This document shows, piece after piece, positions 21,520 to 22,659 of a stretch of 22,659 bases of DNA. The first letter of the stretch is position 1. Each line of letters begins with the position of its first letter. The stretch covers positions 1 to 22,659 of the forward strand of contig DASRII010000428.1 of the NCBI GenBank assembly GCA_035650075.1, in the 5' to 3' direction. The position numbers and the translations under genes were made by a program. The notes under the pieces were generated by a model, which worked only from the letters and a program-made list of their open reading frames with translations, made no database searches and had not been told where the DNA came from. This DNA comes from DASSUC01 sp035650075. Its GTDB lineage: Bacteria > Actinomycetota > Actinomycetes > Mycobacteriales > Micromonosporaceae.

Positions 21520-22227
21520 TCAATCCTTCTTCGCAGCGGACGTGTCGACGCAGACGATTCCCTTGTTGCCATCCTGGTCTGCAATCACGGTGAGCGAGGG
21601 CGCGCCGCTGTCATCGACGACGGTCCCACCCGCGGCGACGGCAGCGGCGATCCGTTGCTCGGCCACCTCGGGCGCCACATAGACCTCGACGTGGAACCGC
21701 TGACGCGGGGTCTCGTGCTCCTCGGCGCCCCCGAACCACAGGTTCGGTACCCGTCCCGTGGCGTCCCGGATCTCGTCGCTGGGGGACCCGCGGCCCTGGG
21801 CCTCGGCGCTCCCGGTCAGCAGGGCGGCCCACACCGGGGCGATGGTCGCGGAGCGCGCCGTGTCGAGGCCGAGTTCGATCTCGCTGACCGAGCCCGGGTC
21901 GGCGTCGACCTTGTGGTCGGCGGCGATCTCGGTGATCCGTCGCGCGAGGTCGACGTCCTGCTGGGTCACCCATTCGACGACGTGCTCGGTGCCCTCGTTG
22001 TCGCGGTAGATGGCGTCGTCGCTGACCAACTCGAGGTCGACATACCCCTTGCCCATCGACACGCGCGGGTGGTGGCCGAGCGCGTCGCCCGCCTCGCCCA
22101 CCGCGGCGACGAACCGTACGCCGGTGCCGAAGTCGTCGATCACGTAGCGCGCATGCAGTCCCTGGGCCAGCTTGCGCCAGTCGGTCAGGTTGGCCTCGGC
22201 GATCTGGGCGCCCTTCAGCATGTCCAT
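21520..22227 (-). CDS. Pterin carbinolamine dehydratase-like protein fused to a VOC domain
   Basis: Two-domain protein of 235 residues. The N-terminal part (about 1-100) resembles 4a-hydroxytetrahydrobiopterin dehydratase: the WRKLAQGLHARYVIDDFGTGVRFVAAV stretch, then the GHHP signature (His52, His53) and YVDLELVSDD. The third histidine expected in the (S/T)HD motif is replaced by Asp here. The C-terminal part (about 125-230) is a glyoxalase-like VOC domain (APVWAALLTG, PNLWFGGAEEHETPRQRFHVEVYVAPE). The same fusion is known in actinomycetes, where the true activity is unclear. ATG 22227 or ATG 22221 could be the start; TAGGGT lies eight bases before 22227. It is followed by a hairpin. Confidence 0.85.
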   Translation of the reverse strand: MDMLKGAQIAEANLTDWRKLAQGLHARYVIDDFGTGVRFVAAVGEAGDALGHHPRVSMGKGYVDLELVSDDAIYRDNEGTEHVVEWVTQQDVDLARRITEIAADHKVDADPGSVSEIELGLDTARSATIAPVWAALLTGSAEAQGRGSPSDEIRDATGRVPNLWFGGAEEHETPRQRFHVEVYVAPEVAEQRIAAAVAAGGTVVDDSGAPSLTVIADQDGNKGIVCVDTSAAKKD

Positions 22228-22384
22228 GGACGGGGACCCTATCCCTGAATCAGCCCGCAGCACTAGCGCAATGAACAACCGGATGTCTGCCGCTCCACCG
22301 ACTCCCGAACCAGCCAGACCACCACCCCCGCCACCAGACGACGATCTACCACCGTTCTGAGCCCGATCTGATTCCGCGACCGGG
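22228..22384. other. Intergenic region before the PCD/VOC gene
   Basis: The only element I can point to is a minus-strand TAGGGT (22236-22241) that may be the -10 of the PCD/VOC gene, giving a leader of about two bases. A short Pro-rich plus-strand frame here has no features of a real gene. Confidence 0.35.
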
Positions 22385-22659
22385 CTACGACCTCAGAAAC
22401 GCCAGAAGGTCGGCATGGAACTGGTCCTTCAGCGTGCTGGTCAAGCCATGCGACGCACCGGGATACACCTTGTACTCAGCGTCCTTGATCATTCTGGATG
22501 ACTTGTCCGACGAAATCGCGATCGGCACGATCTGGTCATCGTCACCGTGGAGGATCAGTGTCGGAACATCGATCGCCTGGAGATCCATCGTCATGTCGGT
22601 CTCTGAGATCGCCTTCAGACAGTCCTACGCACCCACCAGCCCGACCGTCATGCACTGCT
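22385..22659 (-). pseudogene. 3' part of an alpha/beta hydrolase with an in-frame stop
   Basis: The C-terminal end of a non-heme chloroperoxidase-like alpha/beta hydrolase, cut by the window edge. Visible are IDVPTLILHGDDDQIVPI (catalytic Asp region) and YPGASHGLTSTLKDQF (catalytic His), ending at TAG 22385-22387. Upstream, at 22625-22627, the frame has a TAG where homologues have Tyr in the YDCIKAFSETDF stretch; the reading before it (QCMTVGLVGA) and after it (DCLKAISETD) continues the family pattern. The gene therefore seems to have a point nonsense mutation. The rest of the gene is outside the window. A sequencing error is the alternative. Confidence 0.7.

Overview
The window is GC-rich DNA from a filamentous-type actinomycete. 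The evidence is a conservon (sensor kinase, roadblock and small GTPase genes), a SigE-like ECF sigma factor, a CUT1 sugar ABC operon without its own ATPase, a secreted two-domain mannanase and many genes that appear to be leaderless. A Micromonosporaceae-like host is my best guess, but no rRNA or marker gene settles it. I see no tRNA, rRNA, CRISPR array, insertion sequence or phage gene.

Layout. (1) 1-4124: a sugar-uptake operon on the minus strand (binding lipoprotein, then two permeases, the last cut by the window edge), divergent from a LacI-family regulator. Both promoters and two candidate operators can be placed between them. (2) 4130-7449: a secreted amidase, divergent from an ECF sigma factor gene whose stop overlaps a membrane protein with an extracytoplasmic domain (candidate anti-sigma or sensor). 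(3) 7427-14635, all minus strand: sensor kinase, roadblock protein, GTPase and an orphan amino-acid-type binding lipoprotein (a conservon without its DUF742 member), followed by a redoxin, a PolX/PHP DNA polymerase and an Smr-domain protein. (4) 14698-16084: an esterase and a small VOC protein, divergent from (5) 16134-17531: a basic-linker HTH protein and a compact GT1 glycosyltransferase. (6) 17523-17651: a 60-bp tandem duplication carrying a hairpin, then a metallophosphoesterase on the minus strand. (7) 18617-20527: a GH5 mannanase with two FN3 domains and a CBM2, ending at a strong terminator. (8) 20528-22659: a DinB-like protein, a PCD/VOC fusion protein and the 3' end of an alpha/beta hydrolase with an in-frame stop.

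How the parts fit. The LacI protein probably controls the sugar operon and itself. The ECF factor probably drives its own leaderless transcript and may affect the amidase. The conservon with its own binding lipoprotein looks like a signalling module in which an extracellular solute could be sensed and passed to a membrane-associated GTPase. It is the most interesting system here. The mannanase is a stand-alone secreted polysaccharide hydrolase, and the sugar transporter may or may not take up its products.
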